From Sphaerisporangium krabiense (lineage in GTDB: Bacteria > Actinomycetota > Actinomycetes > Streptosporangiales > Streptosporangiaceae), in the NCBI RefSeq assembly GCF_014200435.1, contig NZ_JACHBR010000001.1, forward strand, positions 62,001 to 126,000: a DNA stretch of 64,000 bases, written 5' to 3'. How positions within the stretch are numbered: the stretch's first letter is position 1; every line of letters starts with the position of its first letter. Shown here one piece after another: positions 56,935 through 64,000 of the stretch. A program made the position numbers and the translations under genes. Below the pieces are notes generated by a model. That model did no database searches. It had not been told where the DNA came from and was given only the letters and a program-made list of their open reading frames with translations.

Positions 56935-57777
56935 ATGAATCGGACAGCGGTGAGCGTACGCGGCCTCACCAAGCGGTACGGAGACGTCCGCGCGGTCGAC
57001 GGCATCGATCTGGAGATAGGCGTGGGCGAGGTGTTCGCGATTCTCGGCCCGAACGGCGCGGGCAAGTCGACGACCGTGGAGATCCTGGAGGGCTACCGGC
57101 GGCGGGACGCCGGGGAGGTCAGCGTGCTCGGCGCCGACCCCGGGCGCCCCACCCGGCTCTGGCGCAGCAGGATCGGCATCGTCCTGCAGACGGCGAACGA
57201 CGTGGCCGAGCTGACGGTCCGCGAGACCGTGCGCCACTTCGCCTCCCTGTACCCCGCCCCGAGGGACCCCGACGAGGTCATCGCGCACGTCGGGCTGGCC
57301 GAGAAGGCGGGGACGCGGCTGCGGCAGCTCTCCGGCGGCCAGCGGCGGCGGGTCGACGTCGCGCTCGGCGTGATCGGCGACCCCGAGCTGCTGTTCCTGG
57401 ACGAGCCGACCACCGGCTTCGACCCCGAGGCGCGCCGGCAGTTCTGGGAGCTGATCCAGGGCCTGGCCGACGAGGGCACGACCATCGTCCTCACGACGCA
57501 CTACCTCGACGAGGCCGAGGCGCTCGCCGACCGGGTCGCCGTCATCGCCGCGGGCCGCATCGTGGCCGAGGGCGAGCCCGCCACGCTCGGCGGGCGCGCG
57601 ACGGCCAAGGCCAAGGTCACCTGGCTGGAGGACGGCGAGCGCCGGCGCGTCGAGACCGCCACCCCGACCGCGACGGTCAGGGAGCTCACCGCGCGCTTCG
57701 ACGGCGAGGTGCCCGAGCTGACCGTGACGCGGCCCTCGCTGGAGGACGTCTACCTGGGCCTCATCGGCTCCGCCTGA
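56935..57777 (+). CDS. ABC-2-type exporter ATPase (DrrA-like)
   Basis: 280 residues. Walker A GPNGAGKST, Q-loop region IVLQTANDVAELTV, signature LSGGQRRR, Walker B LLFLDEPTTGFDPE and H-loop LTTHYLDEAEAL. The C-terminal tail after residue 215 is DrrA-like. It works with the permease 55 bp downstream and with the following kinase-regulator pair. ATG 56935 starts the fold. Confidence 0.93.
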   Translation: MNRTAVSVRGLTKRYGDVRAVDGIDLEIGVGEVFAILGPNGAGKSTTVEILEGYRRRDAGEVSVLGADPGRPTRLWRSRIGIVLQTANDVAELTVRETVRHFASLYPAPRDPDEVIAHVGLAEKAGTRLRQLSGGQRRRVDVALGVIGDPELLFLDEPTTGFDPEARRQFWELIQGLADEGTTIVLTTHYLDEAEALADRVAVIAAGRIVAEGEPATLGGRATAKAKVTWLEDGERRRVETATPTATVRELTARFDGEVPELTVTRPSLEDVYLGLIGSA

Positions 57778-57832
57778 CGCCACCACCGGCCCGTCCTCCC
57801 CCGAACCCTCCTCCCACACGTCAGAGGTTCCC

Positions 57833-58678
57833 ATGAGCGACACCGTCGCGCCCGCCGCGGCCACGGCGCGCACGCGCCACCCCCTGCCCTCGGTCCTCGC
57901 GACCGGGTGGTCCAGGGCCGCCGCCGAGACCAGGATGTTCTTCCGCGAGAAGGACGCGGTGATCTTCACCTTCGCCTTCCCGATCATCCTGCTCGTGATC
58001 TTCGGTTCCATCTTCCAGGGCCGCGTGAACAGCCAGATCACCGTCGCCCAGCTCTACGCCGCCGGGCTGATCGGCGCGGGCGTCATGAGCACGAGCTTCC
58101 AGTCCCTCGGCGTGGGCATCGCCGTCGACCGGGAGGACGGCACGCTCAAACGCCTCGCCGGCACTCCCATGCCGCGGGCCGCCTACTTCCTCGGCAAGAT
58201 CATCAACGTCCTGCTGCTGTCGCTGCTGGAGGTGGCGATCCTGCTGGCCGTCGGCGTCGCGCTGTACGACCTGGAACCGCCGTCCGCGGCCGGGAGCTGG
58301 GTCACCTTCGCCTGGGTGTTCGTGCTCGGCATCACGGCCTCCTCGCTGCTCGGCATCGCGGTCAGCAGCCTGCCGAGGTCGGCCAAGAGCGCGACCGCGG
58401 TGATCAGCCTGCCGTTCGTGGTGCTCCAGTTCATCTCCGGGGTGTTCATCCCGTTCAACCAGCTTCCCGACTGGCTGATCAGGGTGGCCTCGTTCCTCCC
58501 GCTCAAGTGGATGTGCCAGGGTTTCCGTTCGGTGTTCCTGGGAGACGCGGGGGCGTCCCTGGAACCGGCGAAGTCCTATGAACTGGGCCGTGTCGCGCTC
58601 ATCCTGGGCGCGTGGGTCATCGGAGGTCTGGTGCTGTGCCTGATGACGTTCCGCTGGAAGGGCCGCCGCGACGGCTGA
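57833..58678 (+). CDS. ABC-2-type transporter permease
   Basis: 281 residues, six predicted helices. ABC-2 features: RMFFREKDAVIFTFAFPIILLVIFG, GVGIAVDREDGTLKRLAGTPM and the C-terminal VFIPFNQLPDWLIRVASFLPL. Exports drugs, peptides or lipids with the ATPase upstream; cognate substrate unknown. Confidence 0.92.
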   Translation: MSDTVAPAAATARTRHPLPSVLATGWSRAAAETRMFFREKDAVIFTFAFPIILLVIFGSIFQGRVNSQITVAQLYAAGLIGAGVMSTSFQSLGVGIAVDREDGTLKRLAGTPMPRAAYFLGKIINVLLLSLLEVAILLAVGVALYDLEPPSAAGSWVTFAWVFVLGITASSLLGIAVSSLPRSAKSATAVISLPFVVLQFISGVFIPFNQLPDWLIRVASFLPLKWMCQGFRSVFLGDAGASLEPAKSYELGRVALILGAWVIGGLVLCLMTFRWKGRRDG

Positions 58679-58686
58679 CGCCGCGC

Positions 58687-59922
58687 ATGGCGCGCGGGGA
58701 CGCCTGGGTCGTGCTGCCCGGCTGGGAGTTCATGTTCCTGGTCGCGCTGTCGGTGACGGTCACGTTCGTGGTGTGGGACGGCGGGCCCACCTCCTCGAAG
58801 GCGGCGGCGGTCCTCCTGCTCATGGTGTGCGCCATCGCGTACCTGCTGTTCGGGCGGCGGGCGATCCGCGCCGACCGCAGCGCCTCGCGGGATGGCCTGC
58901 TCTACCTCGGCATCGCCTTCGCCACCTTCGTCCCCGCCGCCGTCATCGTCCCCTCCTCCGCGTTCGCGTTGTTCGGGCTCTGCCCGCAGATGTTCATGCT
59001 GCTGCGCTCGGGGTGGGCGCTGGTGGCGGTGGTGGGCCTGAACCTGTGCCCGGCCATCCGGTTCCTGCTCCAGCCGGGCGTGACCCGGCATGAGATCGCC
59101 GGGTTCGCCACCACAAGCGCGATCGCGATCACGTTCTCGCTGGTGTTCGGCCCGTGGGTCATGCGGATCATCGACCAGAGCGCCGAGCGGGCCGAGCTGA
59201 TCGAGGAGCTGCGCGCCAGCCGGGCGGAGGTGGTGCGGCTGTCGCGGGAGCGGGGCGCCCTGGCCGAGCGGCAGCGGCTGGCCGGGGAGATCCACGACAC
59301 GCTGGCCCAGGGGTTCACCAGCATCATCATGCTGATCCAGGCGGCGGAGGCGCAGGCCGACCCCTCCCGCCACCTGGCGCTGGCCGTGCGCACCGCGCGG
59401 GAGAACCTGGAGGAGGCCCGGGGGTTGATCGCCGCGCTCACCCCCGGCCCGCTGGACGGCTCCACGCTGGAGGAGGCGCTCGGCAGGATCGCCGCGCGGC
59501 TCGGCGAGGAGCTCGGCGTGCCGGTCACCTTCACCGCCGAGGGGGCCTCGCGCCCGATCGCCCCCGGCCTGGAGGTCGTCCTCATCCGGGCCGCGCAGGA
59601 GGCGCTGGCCAACGTGCGCAAGCACGCGGCGGCCTCCTGCGCGCGTGTGACGCTGCAGTACGGTGAGCGCGAGGTCGTCCTGCGCGTCCGCGACGACGGG
59701 ACGGGCTTCGACGGCGCCGCCCTGGACGCCGCGCCCGCGGACCCGGCGGACGCCGCCGAGGGACGCGGGTACGGCCTGCGGGCCATGCGGTCCCGCGTGG
59801 AGCAGGCCGGCGGCACGCTGCGCGTGCGGACGGCCCCCGGGGACGGCACGGAGCTGACCGTCCGGCTTCCCCAGGACCCCCAGGGGCCGGAGGAGCCGCG
59901 GAAGGAGGAATCCCCCACGTGA
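58687..59922 (+). CDS. NarL-type sensor histidine kinase
   Basis: 411 residues. Four to five helices in residues 8-160, coiled linker, HisKA_3 with His203 in LAGEIHDTLAQGF, then HATPase_c (NVRKHA, DDGTGFD, GYGLRAMRSRV). ATG 58687 is 8 bp after the permease stop; a GTG inside the permease end (58636) is an alternative. Its gene overlaps the response regulator start, and the ABC-2 exporter lies just upstream: a sensor-exporter module. Confidence 0.92.
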   Translation: MARGDAWVVLPGWEFMFLVALSVTVTFVVWDGGPTSSKAAAVLLLMVCAIAYLLFGRRAIRADRSASRDGLLYLGIAFATFVPAAVIVPSSAFALFGLCPQMFMLLRSGWALVAVVGLNLCPAIRFLLQPGVTRHEIAGFATTSAIAITFSLVFGPWVMRIIDQSAERAELIEELRASRAEVVRLSRERGALAERQRLAGEIHDTLAQGFTSIIMLIQAAEAQADPSRHLALAVRTARENLEEARGLIAALTPGPLDGSTLEEALGRIAARLGEELGVPVTFTAEGASRPIAPGLEVVLIRAAQEALANVRKHAAASCARVTLQYGEREVVLRVRDDGTGFDGAALDAAPADPADAAEGRGYGLRAMRSRVEQAGGTLRVRTAPGDGTELTVRLPQDPQGPEEPRKEESPT

Positions 59923-60536
59923 TACGCGTGCTGATCGTCGACGACCACCCCGTGGTCCGTGAGGGCCTGCGCGGCATGCTGGAGGCCGATCCCGGCATCG
60001 GCGTGGCCGGGGAGGCCGGATCCGGCGAGGAGTCCGTCGCGATGGCGCGCGAGCTGGACCCCGACGTGATCCTGATGGACCTGCGCATGCCCGGGGGCGA
60101 CGGCGTCGCGGCCATCGAGCGCATCCTCGCCGGCGAGCCGCGCAGCCGCGTGATCGTCCTGACCACCTACGAGACCGACCAGGACATCGTGCGCGCCGTC
60201 GAGGCCGGCGCGGCGGGCTACCTGCTGAAGGACACCGCGCGCGCCGACCTGGTCGCGGCCGTGTTCGCCGCCGCGCGCGGCGAGACCGTGCTGTCGCCGT
60301 CGGTCGCCACGCGGCTGGTCACGCGGATGCGCGCGCCCGCGGCCGAGTCGCTGTCCCGGCGCGAGACCGAGGTGCTGGCGCTGGTCGCGCGCGGGCTGAC
60401 CAACGCCGAGATCGGCAGGAGCCTGTTCATCAGCGAGGCGACGGTGAAGACGCACCTGCTGCGCGTCTTCGGCAAGCTCGGCGTCTCCGACCGCACCGCC
60501 GCCGTCACCACCGCGCTGGCCCGCGGCCTGCTGTGA
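59919..60536 (+). CDS. NarL/FixJ-family response regulator
   Basis: 205 residues. Receiver with phospho-Asp54 (LMDLRMPGGDG) and KDT at about 106, then LuxR helix-turn-helix LSRRETEVLALVARGLTNAEIG. GTG 59919 overlaps the kinase TGA (GTGA), translationally coupled. Regulates, presumably, the upstream ABC-2 exporter genes. Confidence 0.94.
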   Translation: MIRVLIVDDHPVVREGLRGMLEADPGIGVAGEAGSGEESVAMARELDPDVILMDLRMPGGDGVAAIERILAGEPRSRVIVLTTYETDQDIVRAVEAGAAGYLLKDTARADLVAAVFAAARGETVLSPSVATRLVTRMRAPAAESLSRRETEVLALVARGLTNAEIGRSLFISEATVKTHLLRVFGKLGVSDRTAAVTTALARGLL

Positions 60537-60664
60537 CGCGCGCGGGCGCTCGCCACCGTCCCGACGGGGCTAGGGTTGCGGCAGACCCCGCGGAGGTGGA
60601 CGATCGAGGTCGCGGAGCCCGGCTCCGGTACCGGCCGCCGCCGCGAGCGCCGAGAGGAACCAGC

Positions 60665-62152
60665 ATGTCAACGGCCACCGAGCATCGGACCTTCGACTCC
60701 CTGAACCCCGCCACCGGCGCGGTCGTCGGAACCCACCCCGTCCACGACGCCGCGGCCGTGCGCGCCGCCGTCCGGGACGCGGGAGACGCGGCGCGCTGGT
60801 GGGCGCGGCTCGGCCACGCCGAGCGCCGGCGCCGGCTGCTGGACTTCAAGGCCGTCCTCACCCGCGAGCTGGGCCGCGTCGCGGACCTCATCCACGAGGA
60901 GACGGGCAAGCCCGTCGGCGACGCGACGCTGGAGACGGTGCTCGCGATCGTCCACCTCGACTGGGCGGCGCGCAACGCGCGCAAGGTGCTCGGGCCGCGC
61001 CGGGTCTCCCCCGGCCTGATCTCCGTCAACATGGCGGCCACGCTGGAGTACCTGCCGCTCGGCGTGGTCGGGGTGATCGGCCCGTGGAACTACCCGCTCT
61101 TCACGCCCATGGGGTCGATCGGGTACGCGCTGGCGGCCGGGAACGCCGTGGTGTTCAAGCCCAGCGAGCTGACGCCGGGCGTGGGCGCGCTGCTGGCGGA
61201 GCTGTTCGCCGAGAGCGTCCCCGAACACCGGGTGCTCCAGGTCGTCACCGGCCTCGGCGAGACCGGCGCCGCGCTCGCCGCGGACCCCGGCGTCGGCAAG
61301 ATCGCCTTCACCGGCTCTACCGCGACGGCCAAGCGGGTCATGGCGGCGTGCGCGGCGAACCTCACCCCGCTCGTCGCCGAGTGCGGCGGCAAGGACGCCC
61401 TGATCGTCGACGCCGGCGCCGACCTGGCCGCCGCGGCCGACGCCGCGCTGTGGGGGGCGATGTCCAACGCCGGGCAGACCTGTGTGGGCGTGGAGCGCGT
61501 GTACGTCGTGGACGCCGTGTACGACGCGTTCATGGGCGAGCTCACCACCCGGGCCGAGGGGCTGCGCGCCGGCGAGCACTACGGGCCGGTCACCATGCCG
61601 TCCCAGACCGAGGTCATCCGGCGGCACGTCGACGACGCCCTCGCCCGGGGCGGCACGGCCGTGGTCGGCGGCGCCGGGTCCGTGCGGCCCCCGTACGTCG
61701 ATCCCGTCGTGCTGACCGGGGTGCCCGAGGATTCGAGCGCCGTCCGGGAGGAGACCTTCGGGCCCACCATCACCGTGACCAGGGTGGCGACCGCCGAGGA
61801 GGCGCTGGAGAAGGCCAACGCCGCCGCCTACGGCCTGGGCGGCGCCGTCTACTCCGGCGACTCGCGCCGCGCGATGGAGCTGGCCCGCGCGATGCTCACC
61901 GGCATGACGGCCGTCAATTCCGTCATCTCGTTCGCGGGCGTGCCCGCGCTGCCGTTCGGCGGCGTCGGCGACTCGGGGTTCGGGCGCATCCACGGGGCCG
62001 ACGGGCTGCGTGAGTTCACCCGCGCCAAGGCGATCACGCGGCAGCGATTCCCCCTGCCGGGGATGAAAATCACGTCGTTCTCCAGGACACCCGCGGAGCT
62101 GCAGCGACTTGTGAAAATGGTCACTATTCTGCATGGGCGACGCAAGAGCTAG
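60665..62152 (+). CDS. NAD(P)-dependent aldehyde dehydrogenase
   Basis: 495 residues. N-terminal NPATGAVVGTHPV, cofactor binding VGVIGPWNYPLFTPMGS and FTGSTATAKRVM, general-base Glu in LVAECGGKDALIV and nucleophile Cys in NAGQTCVGVERV, then EETFGPTITV and PFGGVGDSGFGR. Succinate-semialdehyde / coniferyl-aldehyde type class 3 ALDH. Its C-terminal basic tail (LQRLVKMVTILHGRRKS) is typical of membrane-associated members. A TetR regulator follows. ATG with GAGAGGAA upstream. Confidence 0.92.
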   Translation: MSTATEHRTFDSLNPATGAVVGTHPVHDAAAVRAAVRDAGDAARWWARLGHAERRRRLLDFKAVLTRELGRVADLIHEETGKPVGDATLETVLAIVHLDWAARNARKVLGPRRVSPGLISVNMAATLEYLPLGVVGVIGPWNYPLFTPMGSIGYALAAGNAVVFKPSELTPGVGALLAELFAESVPEHRVLQVVTGLGETGAALAADPGVGKIAFTGSTATAKRVMAACAANLTPLVAECGGKDALIVDAGADLAAAADAALWGAMSNAGQTCVGVERVYVVDAVYDAFMGELTTRAEGLRAGEHYGPVTMPSQTEVIRRHVDDALARGGTAVVGGAGSVRPPYVDPVVLTGVPEDSSAVREETFGPTITVTRVATAEEALEKANAAAYGLGGAVYSGDSRRAMELARAMLTGMTAVNSVISFAGVPALPFGGVGDSGFGRIHGADGLREFTRAKAITRQRFPLPGMKITSFSRTPAELQRLVKMVTILHGRRKS

Positions 62153-62231
62153 TTGTCCTGATACTTCCACAAAAACGATCTTGCGTCCATAATGATGGGT
62201 TCACTACGGCCAGCAGGACGCGAGGTGGGAC

Positions 62232-62837
62232 TTGGCGACCGGACGTGACTACCGCGGGATGACGGCGGAGCAGCGATTAGCCGACCGCAAAGAACGCTTG
62301 ATGAGCGCGGCGTACACATTGTTCGCCGGAGCGGGATTCAACGCCACCACGATCGAACGGTTGTGCGCCGCGGCCCGCATCTCCAACCGGGCGTTCTACG
62401 AGTGTTTCACCGGGCGCGAGGACCTGATGCGGGCGGTCTACGACCGGTGCGTCGAGGAGACGCTGCAGGCGGTGGCCAAGGCCATCGGCGAGGCCCCTCC
62501 CGACACCGACAGCCGGATCCTGGCGGGCATCGCCACCTACATCACCTTCGTCACCCGGGACCGGCGCCGTGCGAAGATCATGCATCTGGAGGTGCGGCGG
62601 GCCGGGGACATCCTCACCCCGCACCGCCGGCGCGCGGTCGCCGGCTACACCCAGATGATCGAGAAGACCTTGGGCGAACTGCCCGGCGCTCCGCCCGAAC
62701 GGCTTCACCTGCTCTCCCTCGCCTTGGTCGGCGCGATCCAGGAACTGCTAGTCGAATGGGTGCTCGCCGACGTCAAGCCCCCGCTCGAGGACCTGATCGA
62801 CACGGCCGTCCACATCTTCCGCAGTTCCTTCGGCTGA
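62232..62837 (+). CDS. TetR-family transcriptional regulator
   Basis: 201 residues. Helix-turn-helix: RLMSAAYTLFAGAGFNATTIERLCAAARISNRAFYECFTGREDLM. The C-terminal domain is standard TetR. Start is TTG 62232 with AGGTGGGA just before. It lies 79 bp after the aldehyde dehydrogenase on the same strand and may control it. Region 62153-62231 is slightly AT-rich, with no obvious dyad. Confidence 0.9.
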   Translation: MATGRDYRGMTAEQRLADRKERLMSAAYTLFAGAGFNATTIERLCAAARISNRAFYECFTGREDLMRAVYDRCVEETLQAVAKAIGEAPPDTDSRILAGIATYITFVTRDRRRAKIMHLEVRRAGDILTPHRRRAVAGYTQMIEKTLGELPGAPPERLHLLSLALVGAIQELLVEWVLADVKPPLEDLIDTAVHIFRSSFG

Positions 62838-62867
62838 GCGCTCCCCCGCTCCCGGCGCCCGCCGGCC

Positions 62868-63185
62868 TCACGCCACGGCGGCCGGGGACAGCTCGACCTT
62901 CAGGACGCGGTGCAGGCGAGTGATCGCGAGCACGCGCATGACCCGCGGCGGCACGCCGCGAAGGACCAGGCGGCGCTCCGCGCGCAGCGCCCGGCGGTGG
63001 GTCCCGACCAGTACCCCGAGGCCCGCCGAGTCGATCATCTCAAGGCCGGAGAGATCGACGATCATGTCGCCCTCGCCCGTCTCGACCGCCGCGTGCAGAC
63101 GCGGCCGCAGCGTGGCCACCGTGCTCCCGTCGAGACGCGACCCCACGTCCACCACCTGGCACCTCTGACCGCACCGGCTCGGCAT
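62868..63185 (-). CDS. STAS-domain anti-sigma-factor antagonist
   Basis: 105 residues. STAS fold with phospho-acceptor Ser in LEMIDSAGLGVL. Likely antagonises an RsbW/SpoIIAB-type anti-sigma kinase, which is not encoded nearby. The first residues (MPSRCGQRCQVV) hold two cysteines, unusual for the family. Convergent with the TetR gene. Confidence 0.88.
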   Translation of the reverse strand: MPSRCGQRCQVVDVGSRLDGSTVATLRPRLHAAVETGEGDMIVDLSGLEMIDSAGLGVLVGTHRRALRAERRLVLRGVPPRVMRVLAITRLHRVLKVELSPAAVA

Positions 63186-63336
63186 GCCGCCTCCTCCTGT
63201 CAGACGGCCCTCACGGGCCGCAGCGGTACCCTGCCCACCAGATCCCGGCCCATGCCTGCCCGCCGGCCTCAGAATGGCGCAGAGGACCGCCCGCGGCCGC
63301 TCTCCCCGGCCCTCGGGCGCCCGCGGGGCCGAGGGT

Positions 63337-63342
63337 TACGCT
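63337..63342 (+). promoter_or_regulatory. -10 box TACGCT, leaderless spacing
   Basis: TACGCT, six bases, ATG 63349. Confidence 0.45.
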
Positions 63343-63348
63343 GGCCGC

Positions 63349-63939
63349 ATGACGCGCGCTGACAACGACAAGCCCGTAGTGCTCTCGACCATCTACACCC
63401 GTGCGGGAGACGACGGCACCACGACGCTCGGCGACATGAGCCGCACCCGCAAGACCGACCCCCGGCTCGCCGCCTACGCCGACGTGGAGGAGGCCAACGC
63501 GGCGATCGGCGTGGCGATCTCGATGGGCGACCTGGCCCCGGAGATCGCCGAGGTGCTGACCCTGGTGCAGAACGAGATGTTCGACCTCGGCGCCGACCTG
63601 TGCGCCCCGGTGCGGGAGGCCCCGGAGTTCCCGCCGCTGCGCGTGGAGCAGTCCTACATCGACCGGCTGGAAGCCCAGTGCGACCGCTTCAACGCCGAGT
63701 TGCGCCCGCTGCGCAGCTTCATCCTCCCCGGCGGCGCGCCCGGCACCGCCCTGCTGCACGTCGCCCGCACGGTGGTCCGCCGCGCCGAACGCACGACCTG
63801 GGCCGCCCTCGAGGCCCACGAGGACGTCAACCCCCTCACGGCCAAGTACCTCAACCGCCTCAGCGACCTGCTCTTCATCCTCTGCCGCGCCGCCGCCCGC
63901 GGCGAAGAACTCCTCTGGAAGCCCGGCGGCACCCGCTAG
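63349..63939 (+). CDS. PduO-type cob(I)alamin adenosyltransferase
   Basis: 196 residues. IYTRAGDDGTTTLGDMSRTRK at the N-terminus (ATP site), YADVEEANAAIGVA, PGGAPGTALLHVARTVVRRAER and the ending NRLSDLLFILCRAA. It makes adenosylcobalamin, the cofactor of methylmalonyl-CoA mutase, linking to mce in this window. ATG 63349 is set by the TACGCT box and by homologue length. Its stop overlaps the tail of the next convergent gene. Confidence 0.94.
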   Translation: MTRADNDKPVVLSTIYTRAGDDGTTTLGDMSRTRKTDPRLAAYADVEEANAAIGVAISMGDLAPEIAEVLTLVQNEMFDLGADLCAPVREAPEFPPLRVEQSYIDRLEAQCDRFNAELRPLRSFILPGGAPGTALLHVARTVVRRAERTTWAALEAHEDVNPLTAKYLNRLSDLLFILCRAAARGEELLWKPGGTR

Positions 63940-64000
63940 GCCGCGTCCAGGTGGGCGCTCGGGGGGGCGGATTCGACCCAGGCGAGGAAGCCGGTGAGGG
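63936..64000 (-). CDS. 3' end of an unidentified minus-strand gene (partial)
   Basis: The frame LTGFLAWVESAPPSAHLDAA-stop runs to the window edge with G or C at 19 of 20 third positions, typical of coding DNA here. The TAG (63938-63936) shares bases with the stop of the adenosyltransferase gene (tail-to-tail overlap of 4 bp). Product not identifiable from 20 residues. Confidence 0.45.
   Translation of the reverse strand, partial: LTGFLAWVESAPPSAHLDAA

Overview
The window is chromosomal DNA from a high-GC actinomycete. It is extremely GC-rich at third codon positions, uses many GTG starts and carries actinobacterial hallmark genes: NucS, a CysO/CysM/Mec sulfur-carrier system, DUF2017, DUF3039 and a Scy/FilP-type coiled-coil polarity protein. 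The coiled-coil protein together with a NucS / 3-hydroxyacyl-CoA dehydrogenase / thiolase / methylmalonyl-CoA epimerase neighbourhood points to a mycelial, Streptomyces-like or Streptosporangiales-type organism. The genus cannot be fixed from the sequence alone. I see no insertion sequence, prophage, CRISPR array or rRNA.

Left part (1-19.5 kb). It opens with a truncated membrane glycosyltransferase-like gene and a fold-type III PLP enzyme. A five-gene minus-strand operon follows: two permeases, a double ATPase, a binding lipoprotein and an NtaA-type flavin monooxygenase, driven by a textbook promoter with nested dyads. Next come a DUF3618 protein, Bcp peroxiredoxin, a tRNA with anticodon UAG, a NarL-type two-component system beside a MacB-like ABC transporter, a polymorphic-toxin-like glutamine deamidase with a putative immunity gene, and a membrane-fused molybdopterin oxidoreductase.

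Middle part (19.5-34.5 kb). This is a conserved housekeeping block that, from memory, resembles Mycobacterium tuberculosis Rv1330c-Rv1341: rdgB, rph, a cAMP-phosphodiesterase-like metallo-beta-lactamase-fold protein, murI, cysM, cysO, mec, DUF2017, clpS and pncB. A thioesterase and a DUF3352 protein sit inside it. Nicotinamidase follows pncB, completing an NAD-salvage pair. CysO ends in Gly-Gly-Ala-Arg and lies beside the JAMM protease Mec, and a 38-codon cysteine-containing upstream ORF with a leaderless-type promoter precedes cysO.

Right-centre (34.5-54.2 kb). An EmrB/QacA exporter with a divergent TetR regulator, YqgE, malic enzyme, a thioredoxin-TPR protein, a secreted subtilase, a MarR regulator, uncharacterised membrane proteins, thiolase and methylmalonyl-CoA epimerase (divergent), the coiled-coil polarity protein, an AI-2E-family transporter, a reductase, a hydrolase and a fused 3-hydroxyacyl-CoA dehydrogenase.

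Right part (54.2-64 kb). nucS lies behind a 103-bp imperfect inverted repeat. Then come an AT-richer spacer with a GT4 glycosyltransferase, an ABC-2 exporter with its own NarL-type two-component system, an aldehyde dehydrogenase next to a TetR regulator, a STAS protein, PduO-type cobalamin adenosyltransferase, and the tail of another gene. A recurring feature is a TANNNT-type -10 box placed 6-8 nt before the start codon, which implies many leaderless transcripts.
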